Below are positions 54,882 through 64,000 of a DNA stretch of 64,000 nt, piece by piece. A program made the translations under genes and the position numbers. How positions within the stretch are numbered: position 1 is the stretch's first letter; each line of letters opens with the position of its first letter. The notes under the pieces are model-generated. The model had not been told where the DNA came from and did not search any database. It saw only the letters and a program-made list of their open reading frames with translations. Source of the stretch: Akkermansiaceae bacterium (GTDB taxonomy: Bacteria; Verrucomicrobiota; Verrucomicrobiia; Verrucomicrobiales; Akkermansiaceae); contig JARWZU010000070.1 of assembly GCA_029866215.1 (NCBI GenBank), positions 1 to 64,000 of the forward strand. Direction: 5' to 3'.

Positions 54882-55136
54882 GGAGCCCCAACGTCCGGGT
54901 TCAGGAGCCCCAACGTCCGGGCTATGGAACCCCAGCGTCCGGGCTATGGAACCCCAGCGTCCGGGCTAGGGAACCCCAGCGTCCGGGCTATGGAACCCCA
55001 GCGTCCGGGCTAGGGAGCCTCGTCGTCCGGGTTCAGGAGCCCCGTCGTCCGGGCTAGGGAGCCCCAGCGTCCGGGTTCAGGAGCCCCAGCGTCCGGGTTC
55101 AGGAACCCCGTCGTCCGGGCTCCGATCCCGGTCCGC
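54838..55136 (+). repeat. 22-bp tandem array, 13 copies in exact register
   Basis: Unit CCGGGCTATGGAACCCCAGCGT with variants (TTCAGG for CTATGG, CCCCGTCGT for CCCCAGCGT). CCGG starts at 54851, 54873, 54895, 54917, 54939, 54961, 54983, 55005, 55027, 55049, 55071, 55093 and 55115, always 22 bp apart. Copies differ by substitution only, never by length. It begins inside the transposase remnant and ends about 200 bp before the CHAD gene; 55137-55335 holds nothing recognisable. No unique spacers. Confidence 0.92.
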
Positions 55137-55335
55137 CGGTATCGCCCGAGCGTTTTGCGGCGGCGTAGTGGTGACCACCACCCGAATCAATCCCAGAAGT
55201 CGCAGCGACTTTCAACGTTGTCCGAGACCGAATTTCGGTCGAACGATTCTCTCGATCCCACCAAACAGTCGTGATAGTCTGTCACCCCCTTCGCTGGCAT
55301 CATGCTCGCGTATTGCCCCCATCGAATCCAATCCC

Positions 55336-56130
55336 ATGATCTCCCCCAACGAACAAGATGCACGGTTCGCCCATGAGAAACTTGCCGCCTGCTGCGATGC
55401 AATGAAGCATTTACTCCAAGGTCTCCAATGCCCCAAGGGCCCGGTCGCCGATGACATCCATGCCATCCGCAAACTCGGGAAATCCCTGCGTGGCGGCTTC
55501 TCGCTCTTCAGCCTGAGTGCCACTTCGGCACGAGAGATCCAAGCAATCGGGCGACTGCTTTCTGGCCCACGCGACGCGGTTTCCAGACTCAGCACATGGC
55601 AAAAACTTGGCTGGAATGAGGACCCATCAGTCGCCTTAGCCATCATCGGCCTCCTCGAACAACAAGGGCACTCGGCAGCACTCAGCCCACCCGCCGAAAC
55701 CATCTCGTGGTGCACGGATCGCCTCGATGCCGCCACCCGAAATCTACAGCAAGCCAGCACGAAATCTCTCGCACACGACCTCGCTCGCCGCCTCGCCAAG
55801 CTTCACCGCAAGCTCTGCAAACGCTGCCGCAACCTCGGACTGAATGGCAAAGAGGACTTTCATGAGGCTCGAAAGGCTCTCAAAGCCTACCTCGGCGCCG
55901 TCGACTTCCTGCCCAAAGGCAGAATCCCACTCGACCCAAAAATCACCGAAATCGCCGAGATTCTTGGCGATGAAAACGACCTCACCACTCTCTCAGCTTG
56001 GTTGAAATCTCACGGATTCACCCGTCATTTCGTCCCTTCCTTGTGGATTGCAATCACCCAAGCCCATCGCACATTCCAAAAACAGGCGATCCGCGATGTC
56101 GCAGCATGGGCCTCCGCACGCGAAAGTTGA
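55336..56130 (+). CDS. CHAD-domain protein
   Basis: 264-residue helical protein with a CHAD (conserved histidine alpha-helical) domain, a polyphosphate-binding fold. It shows the positively charged surface pattern and HAIRKLGKSLRGGFSLFSL, KLHRKLCKRCRNL, FHEARKALKAYLGAVDFL and ILGDENDLTTL. No CYTH domain is attached. Start is ATG 55336; the frame is open to 55168 but the extra part is Pro/Ser-rich and partly array-like. It lies just downstream of the 22-bp array. Confidence 0.8.
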   Translation: MISPNEQDARFAHEKLAACCDAMKHLLQGLQCPKGPVADDIHAIRKLGKSLRGGFSLFSLSATSAREIQAIGRLLSGPRDAVSRLSTWQKLGWNEDPSVALAIIGLLEQQGHSAALSPPAETISWCTDRLDAATRNLQQASTKSLAHDLARRLAKLHRKLCKRCRNLGLNGKEDFHEARKALKAYLGAVDFLPKGRIPLDPKITEIAEILGDENDLTTLSAWLKSHGFTRHFVPSLWIAITQAHRTFQKQAIRDVAAWASARES

Positions 56131-56259
56131 GGGTTTTCCAGAAGCCTGGGCAGAAATTCGCTGAATACTTGCGCCCAAGGGTTGCGTAGAAATGATCTTC
56201 CATTATGCAATGGGCACGCCGCTCAGTAGATCCACTTACCAAACCGATCACCTATTTCC

Positions 56260-59094
<2,835 letters not shown>

Positions 59095-59113
59095 CTTTTG
59101 ATCCTACCTAACT

Positions 59114-59611
59114 ATGCCACACACATCTCCCATTGACTGGACTTCCTGGCGTGGCGAGATGCACGCGACGATTCTTTTCATCATCAAAGATGGCAAGATT
59201 CTACTGATCGAAAAAAAACGGGGCCTCGGCGCAGGGAAAATCAATGGCCCAGGCGGAAAAATCGATGCAGGTGAAACTCCGCTCGAAGCGGCAGTCCGCG
59301 AAACCGAAGAGGAACTCTGCATCACCCCCACCGCCCCAAGAAAACTGGGCGAGCTTCAATTCTCCATGTCGGATTGCCCACACATTCATTGCCACGTGTA
59401 CCGCGCCGATGACTATACAGGAACTCCCACAGAAACCGATGAGGCCGTACCTGTCTGGACCGCTATCGATGCAATTCCCTATCAGAGAATGTGGGAGGAC
59501 GATCAACACTGGCTACCGATCCTATTAAAGAACCAATCGTTCCTCGGGCGTTTTGTCTTTGAGTCAGATCGATTGCTCTGGAGCGAGGTCACCCTCGACC
59601 TTACCTGGTAA
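59114..59611 (+). CDS. Nudix hydrolase, MutT/MTH1-like
   Basis: 165-residue Nudix hydrolase. The Nudix box GGKIDAGETPLEAAVRETEEE (48-68) is complete, with the REuxEE metal-binding Glu residues. GKINGPGG immediately before it and the following HVYRADDYTGTPTETDEA resemble MTH1-type 8-oxo-dGTP diphosphatases. Start ATG 59114. Likely co-transcribed with gcvP (19-bp gap). Substrate, oxidised purine nucleotide or other NDP-X, is inference. Confidence 0.88.
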   Translation: MPHTSPIDWTSWRGEMHATILFIIKDGKILLIEKKRGLGAGKINGPGGKIDAGETPLEAAVRETEEELCITPTAPRKLGELQFSMSDCPHIHCHVYRADDYTGTPTETDEAVPVWTAIDAIPYQRMWEDDQHWLPILLKNQSFLGRFVFESDRLLWSEVTLDLTW

Positions 59612-59639
59612 TCGAGGCGAGACCCTCCCACCAGAACAG

Positions 59640-59675
59640 CAAAAAGCCGCCCACCGACCAGCGGCAGACGGCTTG
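59640..59675 (-). terminator. intrinsic terminator of the double-HTH gene
   Basis: On the minus strand AGCCGTC pairs with GCGGCT across a 16-nt loop, followed by TTTTT, 24 bp beyond the stop of the double-HTH gene. Confidence 0.65.
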
Positions 59676-59698
59676 ATGATTGTAAATTTAATCTATAA

Positions 59699-60364
59699 TC
59701 AGAGCGATGCCTTGATCGAACTGAACTTCGAGTTGAGTTGAGCAAGCTCAGCCTCTGCCTTAGCGATTTGATTGCTCAATGAAAGAAGCAAGCTCAGCTT
59801 GTTCGTGATTCCTCCCGAAACAGCTGGAGTTGCTGCAACCTTGCGAGGTCTTCCGGCTGTTCCAAGCTTGCTAGCTTTTTTGACCAACTTCTTGGGAGCC
59901 TTCTTGATTCCTGCGGCCTTCAACCAAGCCATCACCGTGATTGGCGAAAGCTTGAACTTCTCGGCTGCCTTGCTCTGCCCACCACGTCCATTGGCAGCAT
60001 TGTAGTCACTGACAAAGTCAGTAACTTCCTTTTTCTCAGCAGGAGTGTAGCGCGGACGGACGCCCTTTGCGGCATTCGGAGCTTTTGCTGCCTTCGGAGC
60101 TTTTGCTGCCTTCGGAGCCTTTGCTGCCTTCGGAGCCTTCGCTGCCTTCGGAGCCTTCGCGGCTTTGAGGGACTTCCCAACCCCAGCGGCTTTCAGCCAT
60201 GCCCCAATGGTGATCGGGGAAATTTTGAATTTGCTGACTGCTTTAGCCTGTCCTCCACGACCACTTGCCGTGTTGTGACTAACGACAAAGTCTACCACTT
60301 CTTTCTTTTGCGCATCGGTATATCTAACCCCTTGCACTGCTTTTTTGTTAACGTTGGTACTCAT
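59699..60364 (-). CDS. double-HTH DNA-binding protein with AKAP-type linker, AT-hook-like motif and coiled coil
   Basis: 221-residue basic protein. Two near-duplicate helix-turn-helix domains of the transposase/Orf-A type occupy about 14-60 and 104-152 (R/P-x-YT-x-A/E-K-KEV... GRGGQ-K-A...FK-SPIT..AWLKAAG). They are joined by a Lys/Ala/Pro linker of five KAAKAP hexapeptides (about 65-100), like the tails of histone H1 and bacterial Hc/Kap proteins. After the second HTH comes an AT-hook-like GRPRK (about 171-175) and a ~35-residue leucine-rich helix suited to coiled-coil dimerisation. It probably binds or bridges DNA as a nucleoid-type protein. Start ATG 60364; adding 9 residues at 60391 is the alternative. 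Confidence 0.75.
   Translation of the reverse strand: MSTNVNKKAVQGVRYTDAQKKEVVDFVVSHNTASGRGGQAKAVSKFKISPITIGAWLKAAGVGKSLKAAKAPKAAKAPKAAKAPKAAKAPKAAKAPNAAKGVRPRYTPAEKKEVTDFVSDYNAANGRGGQSKAAEKFKLSPITVMAWLKAAGIKKAPKKLVKKASKLGTAGRPRKVAATPAVSGGITNKLSLLLSLSNQIAKAEAELAQLNSKFSSIKASL
60069..60168 (-). repeat. 18-bp coding repeat encoding KAAKAP units
   Basis: Five in-frame 18-bp units (for example GGAGCCTTCGCTGCCTTC) starting near 60075, 60093, 60111, 60129 and 60147. On the minus strand each encodes the hexapeptide KAAKAP. The units are nearly identical, so copy number may vary between strains. Confidence 0.9.
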
Positions 60365-60457
60365 GACGAGAGCGAACCTATAAATCGGCACCCTACTGGC
60401 AAGCTAAATATAATTCGCCGATTTCAGATATTTTGACGACGCAAACGATATCCATGA

Positions 60458-61579
60458 TTACCCCGAAATCACATCACTCAGAATTGGCCACTCATTGAGA
60501 TCCATCAACCAATGATCGCAACGCTCTTTGATCATTGGGCGACTCACGACGCCACCAAAGCCGATAAAATGATCCACATCAGACCGAGTCTCTAAATCGG
60601 AGATTCCATCACCCATCATGATCACCCGTTTGGGGAGGGTTGCCTGCTTCCACTCACGAATCACCTCATTTTTACCCATATTCCGAGTGGTAGGGTAATC
60701 CTTTCCATAGCCCCTGTAAGAACCATCTTCATTAAAATATAAAGGCACAGCTTCCACATGCTCAATGCCTAGCATATCCGCTAACGGCTGGATCAATGGG
60801 GCAAATCCACCCGAAAGCACTACTGGCAACCAGCCCGCCATCTTCAATTCTGCAACCATTTCCACCGCACCCGGCACAACCGTCCGCATATAGAGATCCG
60901 CGATGGCATCACAAAGCTCACGGTCAGGACGGATCATTTCCATCCGGCGCGGGAATACCTCATTGATGGGAATTTCTCCATTCATCGCCGCATGAGTCAA
61001 TTGAACCACGCGCGAGAACACATCACCTCCTCTCGCACGTGCCAATTCATCGATGCCTTCGATCGTCGAGAGCGTCGAGTCGCAGTCGACAAAGAATAAT
61101 TTACCTCTGCGTCGCGTTGCCGGTTTGATTTCGAGCTGCATTCCTTCATGAGCCATTTCAAATAGCTCGAGGATCGCCGTGTGACTCAGCCGGATGCAGC
61201 CCTTACTGGCGGGCTGCCCGAGCTTGTCTTCATGATTCGTACCATGAAGATAAATCATTCTCTCCATGGTGTTGGCATTGTCGGCACCCAGTCCTTCAAT
61301 CCGCAGAATCCGCGTCAAAATCAAATCGCCAACGTCCAATGAATCTCTCTGCCAGACACCGATGGGTTTTCGATGTTTAAAGATCGTTCCAACAGGTTCA
61401 CCCTCTCCGATTTTTTCAGAAATCCGGAAATGCCCCGTTGGGGTACGATAACTCCCTTCGGAAAAACCCATCCCTTTGATTGAAGAAGAGATGGAAAACT
61501 CCGTGATGCATTTTGAACCCTCCATGACCTGGAGCAATTGATCATCTAGGGAAACGACGAGATGGCGATTTGAACTCAT
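60458..61579 (-). CDS. L,D-transpeptidase (YkuD) fused to phosphoserine phosphatase-like HAD domain (SerB)
   Basis: 373-residue two-domain protein. Residues about 1-152 are a YkuD domain: RTPTGHFRIS (45-54), HGTNHEDKLG (112-121) and the catalytic Cys128 in ASKGCIRLSH. Residues about 160-370 are a SerB-type HAD phosphatase: nucleophile motif VDCDST (164-169) with EGIDELA, motif II SGGF (256-259), a motif III Lys in MGKNEVI and GDGISD (323-328). No signal peptide is visible, so the YkuD half would be cytoplasmic, where transpeptidation is unexpected. Its ATG overlaps the ketosynthase gene stop by 4 bp. Confidence 0.85.
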   Translation of the reverse strand: MSSNRHLVVSLDDQLLQVMEGSKCITEFSISSSIKGMGFSEGSYRTPTGHFRISEKIGEGEPVGTIFKHRKPIGVWQRDSLDVGDLILTRILRIEGLGADNANTMERMIYLHGTNHEDKLGQPASKGCIRLSHTAILELFEMAHEGMQLEIKPATRRRGKLFFVDCDSTLSTIEGIDELARARGGDVFSRVVQLTHAAMNGEIPINEVFPRRMEMIRPDRELCDAIADLYMRTVVPGAVEMVAELKMAGWLPVVLSGGFAPLIQPLADMLGIEHVEAVPLYFNEDGSYRGYGKDYPTTRNMGKNEVIREWKQATLPKRVIMMGDGISDLETRSDVDHFIGFGGVVSRPMIKERCDHWLMDLNEWPILSDVISG

Positions 61580-62724
61580 GGCGGCGAAAGAACAAGTAGA
61601 GCATTGTGCCCGCCCATTCCGTGGGAGAGCTTATAAATGAGTCCACTGAGATCAAGCGATTGATCAGGCACGAGAAACCCTGCAGGCATGTGTCGCCCAG
61701 CAAGATTCGGCGGGAGTTGATGATCTCTGGCGAACCTTGCTAGAATCACACTCTCTAACAAGCCGCTCGCACCGATGGTGTGTCCGATGAATGACTTGAG
61801 GAGGTGCAAGGTGGGCCGAGATGCAGCCTCGCAAAAGACCCGACTCAATGAAGCTGGATCAGCCACTGCTTGGACAGCGGTTCCGGTCGCGTGAGGACAA
61901 ATAGCCGCCGGGGCACCAAACTGACTGATTGCTTTTTCTAACAGAGAATAGGTATTTCCACCATCGGCAGGGATGCCCACCGGATCACACGCATCGGAGT
62001 TGCATCCGTAGTGGAGCAGTCGGGGAAAAGCGCCCGAGTGCCTCTCGATCGCCATCGCGGCTGCTCCCTCAGCAGGGATAAATCCAGCTGACTTTGGGTG
62101 ATACGGGTCAAGATCCATCTCAGATGCCAGCAGTCCAGAGGCAGCGTAGTTATCTAATAGAATCGGGACCAAAGGGAGATCCACTGCGACAGCCAGGGCA
62201 CGCGACGCAGCCCCTGACTGAACCAGCATCATCGCAATGCCAACGGCATCCAGACCCGCAGCGCAACCGCTTGCAAGCACGTGATTTGGGCCTGCGATTC
62301 CAAGCTCGATGGTGATTGCTGAAGCGGGCTCGCTGTGAATCGTGTTGCTGGCCGCCATCAGTCGAAACGGTCGCCGCCCCGGCCACGGCCCAAGCCAGCC
62401 CGCTGCGTTTCCACGGCTTGTTCCCACTACTAGAGCTGCATCGCGCAAATCTGCGTCGCTCCAGCCCGCTTCGGCAACCGCTTCCCGCGCCACGTGCAAC
62501 GCGGCCATCGTTGCAGGGCTCCATTTTCGATTCACCAATAACGATCTCCGCTCGATCCATGCTCCAGGCCGCATGGCATGGGGACTCTCTGCACCCAAAA
62601 GATCTCCTAGCCTACGAAACGGAACGTGCCGCAGTCTAAGATTTCGGTGGTGAGACGCCACATCATTGCCCAACGCAGAGAGGGCTCCGAGGCCGGTGAT
62701 CGATAGAGAGGATGAGGTGGCCAC
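61576..62724 (-). CDS. ketosynthase-like protein (FabF/KS-related)
   Basis: 382-residue thiolase-fold condensing enzyme. The C-H-H triad is present: C154 in ASGCAAGLDAVG (usually TACASG), H278 in CPHATGTAVQ (usually HGTGT), and K310/H315 in LKSFIGHTIGASGLLE. Sequence around these differs from FabF, and the protein is slightly shorter, so it is a divergent KS, perhaps acting in aryl-polyene or other secondary lipid synthesis, though no acyl-carrier gene adjoins. It overlaps the L,D-transpeptidase-SerB gene by 4 bp and is therefore coupled to it. Confidence 0.82.
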   Translation of the reverse strand: MATSSSLSITGLGALSALGNDVASHHRNLRLRHVPFRRLGDLLGAESPHAMRPGAWIERRSLLVNRKWSPATMAALHVAREAVAEAGWSDADLRDAALVVGTSRGNAAGWLGPWPGRRPFRLMAASNTIHSEPASAITIELGIAGPNHVLASGCAAGLDAVGIAMMLVQSGAASRALAVAVDLPLVPILLDNYAASGLLASEMDLDPYHPKSAGFIPAEGAAAMAIERHSGAFPRLLHYGCNSDACDPVGIPADGGNTYSLLEKAISQFGAPAAICPHATGTAVQAVADPASLSRVFCEAASRPTLHLLKSFIGHTIGASGLLESVILARFARDHQLPPNLAGRHMPAGFLVPDQSLDLSGLIYKLSHGMGGHNALLVLSPP

Positions 62725-62770
62725 AAGCGATCAATCAGAAAATCGTCCAAGCGAATAGGCGCACAGCGAG

Positions 62771-64000
62771 TTATAAGGTAATCTGTCCGCCGAGCTCAAC
62801 CACGCGCCCAGGAGGGAGTTGAAAGTAGGCGGTTGCAGATGAAGCATTGCGGGCCATTGCCGCGAATAAAGATAACCTAACACGGTCGGCAAACGATGCT
62901 TTCTTGGTAATGCCGTAAGTTTCTCGGCCAAGGAAATAAGTGGCCTTGCCGGGTTGAAATCGCGCACTTTCCGGCATCCGAAGCTTAAGCGCCGTGGGCA
63001 CGTCTGGTGTTTCGGCAAAACCGAACCGCAGAGTGGCTCGATGCACTCCATCTCCCAAATCTTCGTACTCCAACATTTCGGCAGGATTCGCCCTTGGCTG
63101 GTCGAGGGTCATCACATGAAGAAGCACCACCCGCTCGTGAAGAACTTGATTGTGCTTCAAGTTATGCAAAAGCGCAGTTGGAACCTGCAGTCCTTTGCCA
63201 CTCATGTAAATGGCCGTGCCAGACACTCGATGAATTTTCCCTCGGTGCAGGTCGCTTAACAGGTCTTGGATTGGCAAAGAATCCCTCAAGATCCGCGCAT
63301 AAAGCCGCCGCCGCCCCCAGATCCAAACGAGCATGAACGACATCACCACAGCGGCAATCAGCAGCGGCAACCATCCAGTTGGCCAGATCTTCAAGGCATT
63401 TGCGGCGAGGAATGCCCCATCCAGCAACATGAAACAAAAGGTGACCAAGCCTGCCTTCGCCACAGACCATCCCCACACCTCACGGGCGGCAAAGAAGAAC
63501 AAGAAGGAGGTGACCGCCATGGTGAGCGAAATGGCAATGCCATAGGCACCCGCAAGTGCTGCGGATGTCTTGAATGTGATGACGAGGAAAATACATGCAG
63601 CGGCAAGGATATGATTGACCACCGGCACATACACCTGCCCCATCGAATGCTCGGATGTATAATGAATCCGGACGCGGGACAAGCATCCCAATTGAACCGC
63701 TTGGGTGGTGAGCGAAAAAGCGCCAGAAATCAGCGCCTGACTTGCAACGATGGCTGCACAAGTCGCGAGAATGGTTAGCGGCAACTGCATTACATCAGGA
63801 GCCAGCAGGAAGAAGGGACTGCGAATCGCCGATGGATCTGCGGTAAGAAGGGCAGCCTGACCGAGGTAGTTTAAGACCAAAGCAGGCAAAACCACATAGA
63901 ACCAGCCGACCTTAATAGGCCTCGTACCAAAGTGCCCAAGATCCGCGTACAGAGCTTCACCGCCGGTAACTGCTAGAAACACGGCCGCCAACAACGGAAA
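62771..64000 (-). CDS. kup: potassium transporter Kup, 3' part
   Basis: Low-affinity H+/K+ symporter of the KUP/HAK family, cut by the window's right edge (the frame is open through base 64000). The visible 409 codons have MQLPLTILATCAAIVASQALISGAFSL, SRVRIHYTSEHSMGQVYVPVVNH and the later hydrophobic helices, then the cytoplasmic tail with VSGTAIYMSGKGLQVPTALLHNLKHNQVLHERVV. The start and first helices lie outside the window. Confidence 0.94.
   Translation of the reverse strand, partial: FPLLAAVFLAVTGGEALYADLGHFGTRPIKVGWFYVVLPALVLNYLGQAALLTADPSAIRSPFFLLAPDVMQLPLTILATCAAIVASQALISGAFSLTTQAVQLGCLSRVRIHYTSEHSMGQVYVPVVNHILAAACIFLVITFKTSAALAGAYGIAISLTMAVTSFLFFFAAREVWGWSVAKAGLVTFCFMLLDGAFLAANALKIWPTGWLPLLIAAVVMSFMLVWIWGRRRLYARILRDSLPIQDLLSDLHRGKIHRVSGTAIYMSGKGLQVPTALLHNLKHNQVLHERVVLLHVMTLDQPRANPAEMLEYEDLGDGVHRATLRFGFAETPDVPTALKLRMPESARFQPGKATYFLGRETYGITKKASFADRVRLSLFAAMARNASSATAYFQLPPGRVVELGGQITL

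Noticed and set aside
54838-55136. CRISPR array
   Set aside because: Units are contiguous and 22 bp long, with no unique spacers and no cas genes nearby; the same applies to the arrays at 2790 and 37331.
56131-56259. Glycine riboswitch upstream of gcvP
   Set aside because: Only 129 bp separate the genes, and the region shows only a weak hairpin, without the tandem glycine-aptamer conserved elements.

Overview
The window reads as one chromosomal segment of a Verrucomicrobiota bacterium, most likely class Verrucomicrobiae. The sequence evidence is: a large secreted protein with autotransporter-associated beta-strand repeats ending in the FYRVAV-type C-terminus common in this phylum; a secreted DUF1080 protein; the diaminopimelate route through DapL; a palindromic TGTTC-N4-GAACA site upstream of recA, the form I recall being described for verrucomicrobial LexA; HprK; and an eukaryote-type glutamine synthetase. 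Genes are moderately GC-rich and Shine-Dalgarno sequences are mostly weak, so many starts were chosen by family alignment.

Layout. 0.1-3.7 kb is an accessory-looking stretch: an RlmM-like methyltransferase, two orphan membrane proteins, a DUF4160/DUF2442 pair and a degenerate 21-bp tandem array bounded by copies of a TTGTGTGGGAAATTGA motif. 3.8-9.8 kb is a minus-strand run (polyprenyl synthase; ABC ATPase, permease and helical-repeat protein; metallophosphoesterase; TrmO; ACT protein). 9.9-19.8 kb carries a DUF1080 protein, a large lipoprotein, HprK, an FmdB-type zinc ribbon with two envelope proteins, DapL, a YlbF-like protein with a Cys-rich tail and a mini-kinase/PP2C pair. 20-24.6 kb has type II glutamine synthetase behind a sigma-54-like promoter, TsaC/Sua5, a double-SH3 protein, rpsB and tsf. 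24.7-31.5 kb has recA with a 190-bp inverted repeat just past its stop, then an RpiB-GlyA fusion, zwf, opcA and a PHP histidinol phosphatase. 31.5-36.8 kb has hisF, a MATE exporter, an SNase-HhH protein, CoaC and SufS. 37-42.6 kb holds a second 20-21-bp array and the 1644-residue hydrolase/beta-strand-repeat protein. 42.8-46.1 kb has an aldo/keto reductase, gltX and aroE. 46.2-54.5 kb is a minus-strand block with an Hsp70, helical-repeat and membrane proteins, an ABCG-type transporter and a NifU/IscU scaffold. 54.7-55.1 kb has an IS110 transposase remnant running into a third array (22-bp period, 13 copies in register). 55.3-64 kb has a CHAD protein, gcvP, a Nudix hydrolase, a double-HTH/AKAP-linker DNA-binding protein, an L,D-transpeptidase-SerB fusion, a ketosynthase and the 3' part of kup.

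The metabolic genes combine into an oxidative pentose phosphate entry (Zwf with its assembly factor OpcA, RpiB) joined to one-carbon and serine/glycine metabolism (GlyA, GcvP, SerB). The observations most worth follow-up are the L,D-transpeptidase-SerB fusion, the RpiB-GlyA fusion, the HTH-AKAP-HTH-AT-hook-coiled-coil protein, the inverted repeat beyond recA, and three unrelated tandem arrays that share a period of about two DNA helical turns. No tRNA, rRNA or CRISPR array was seen.
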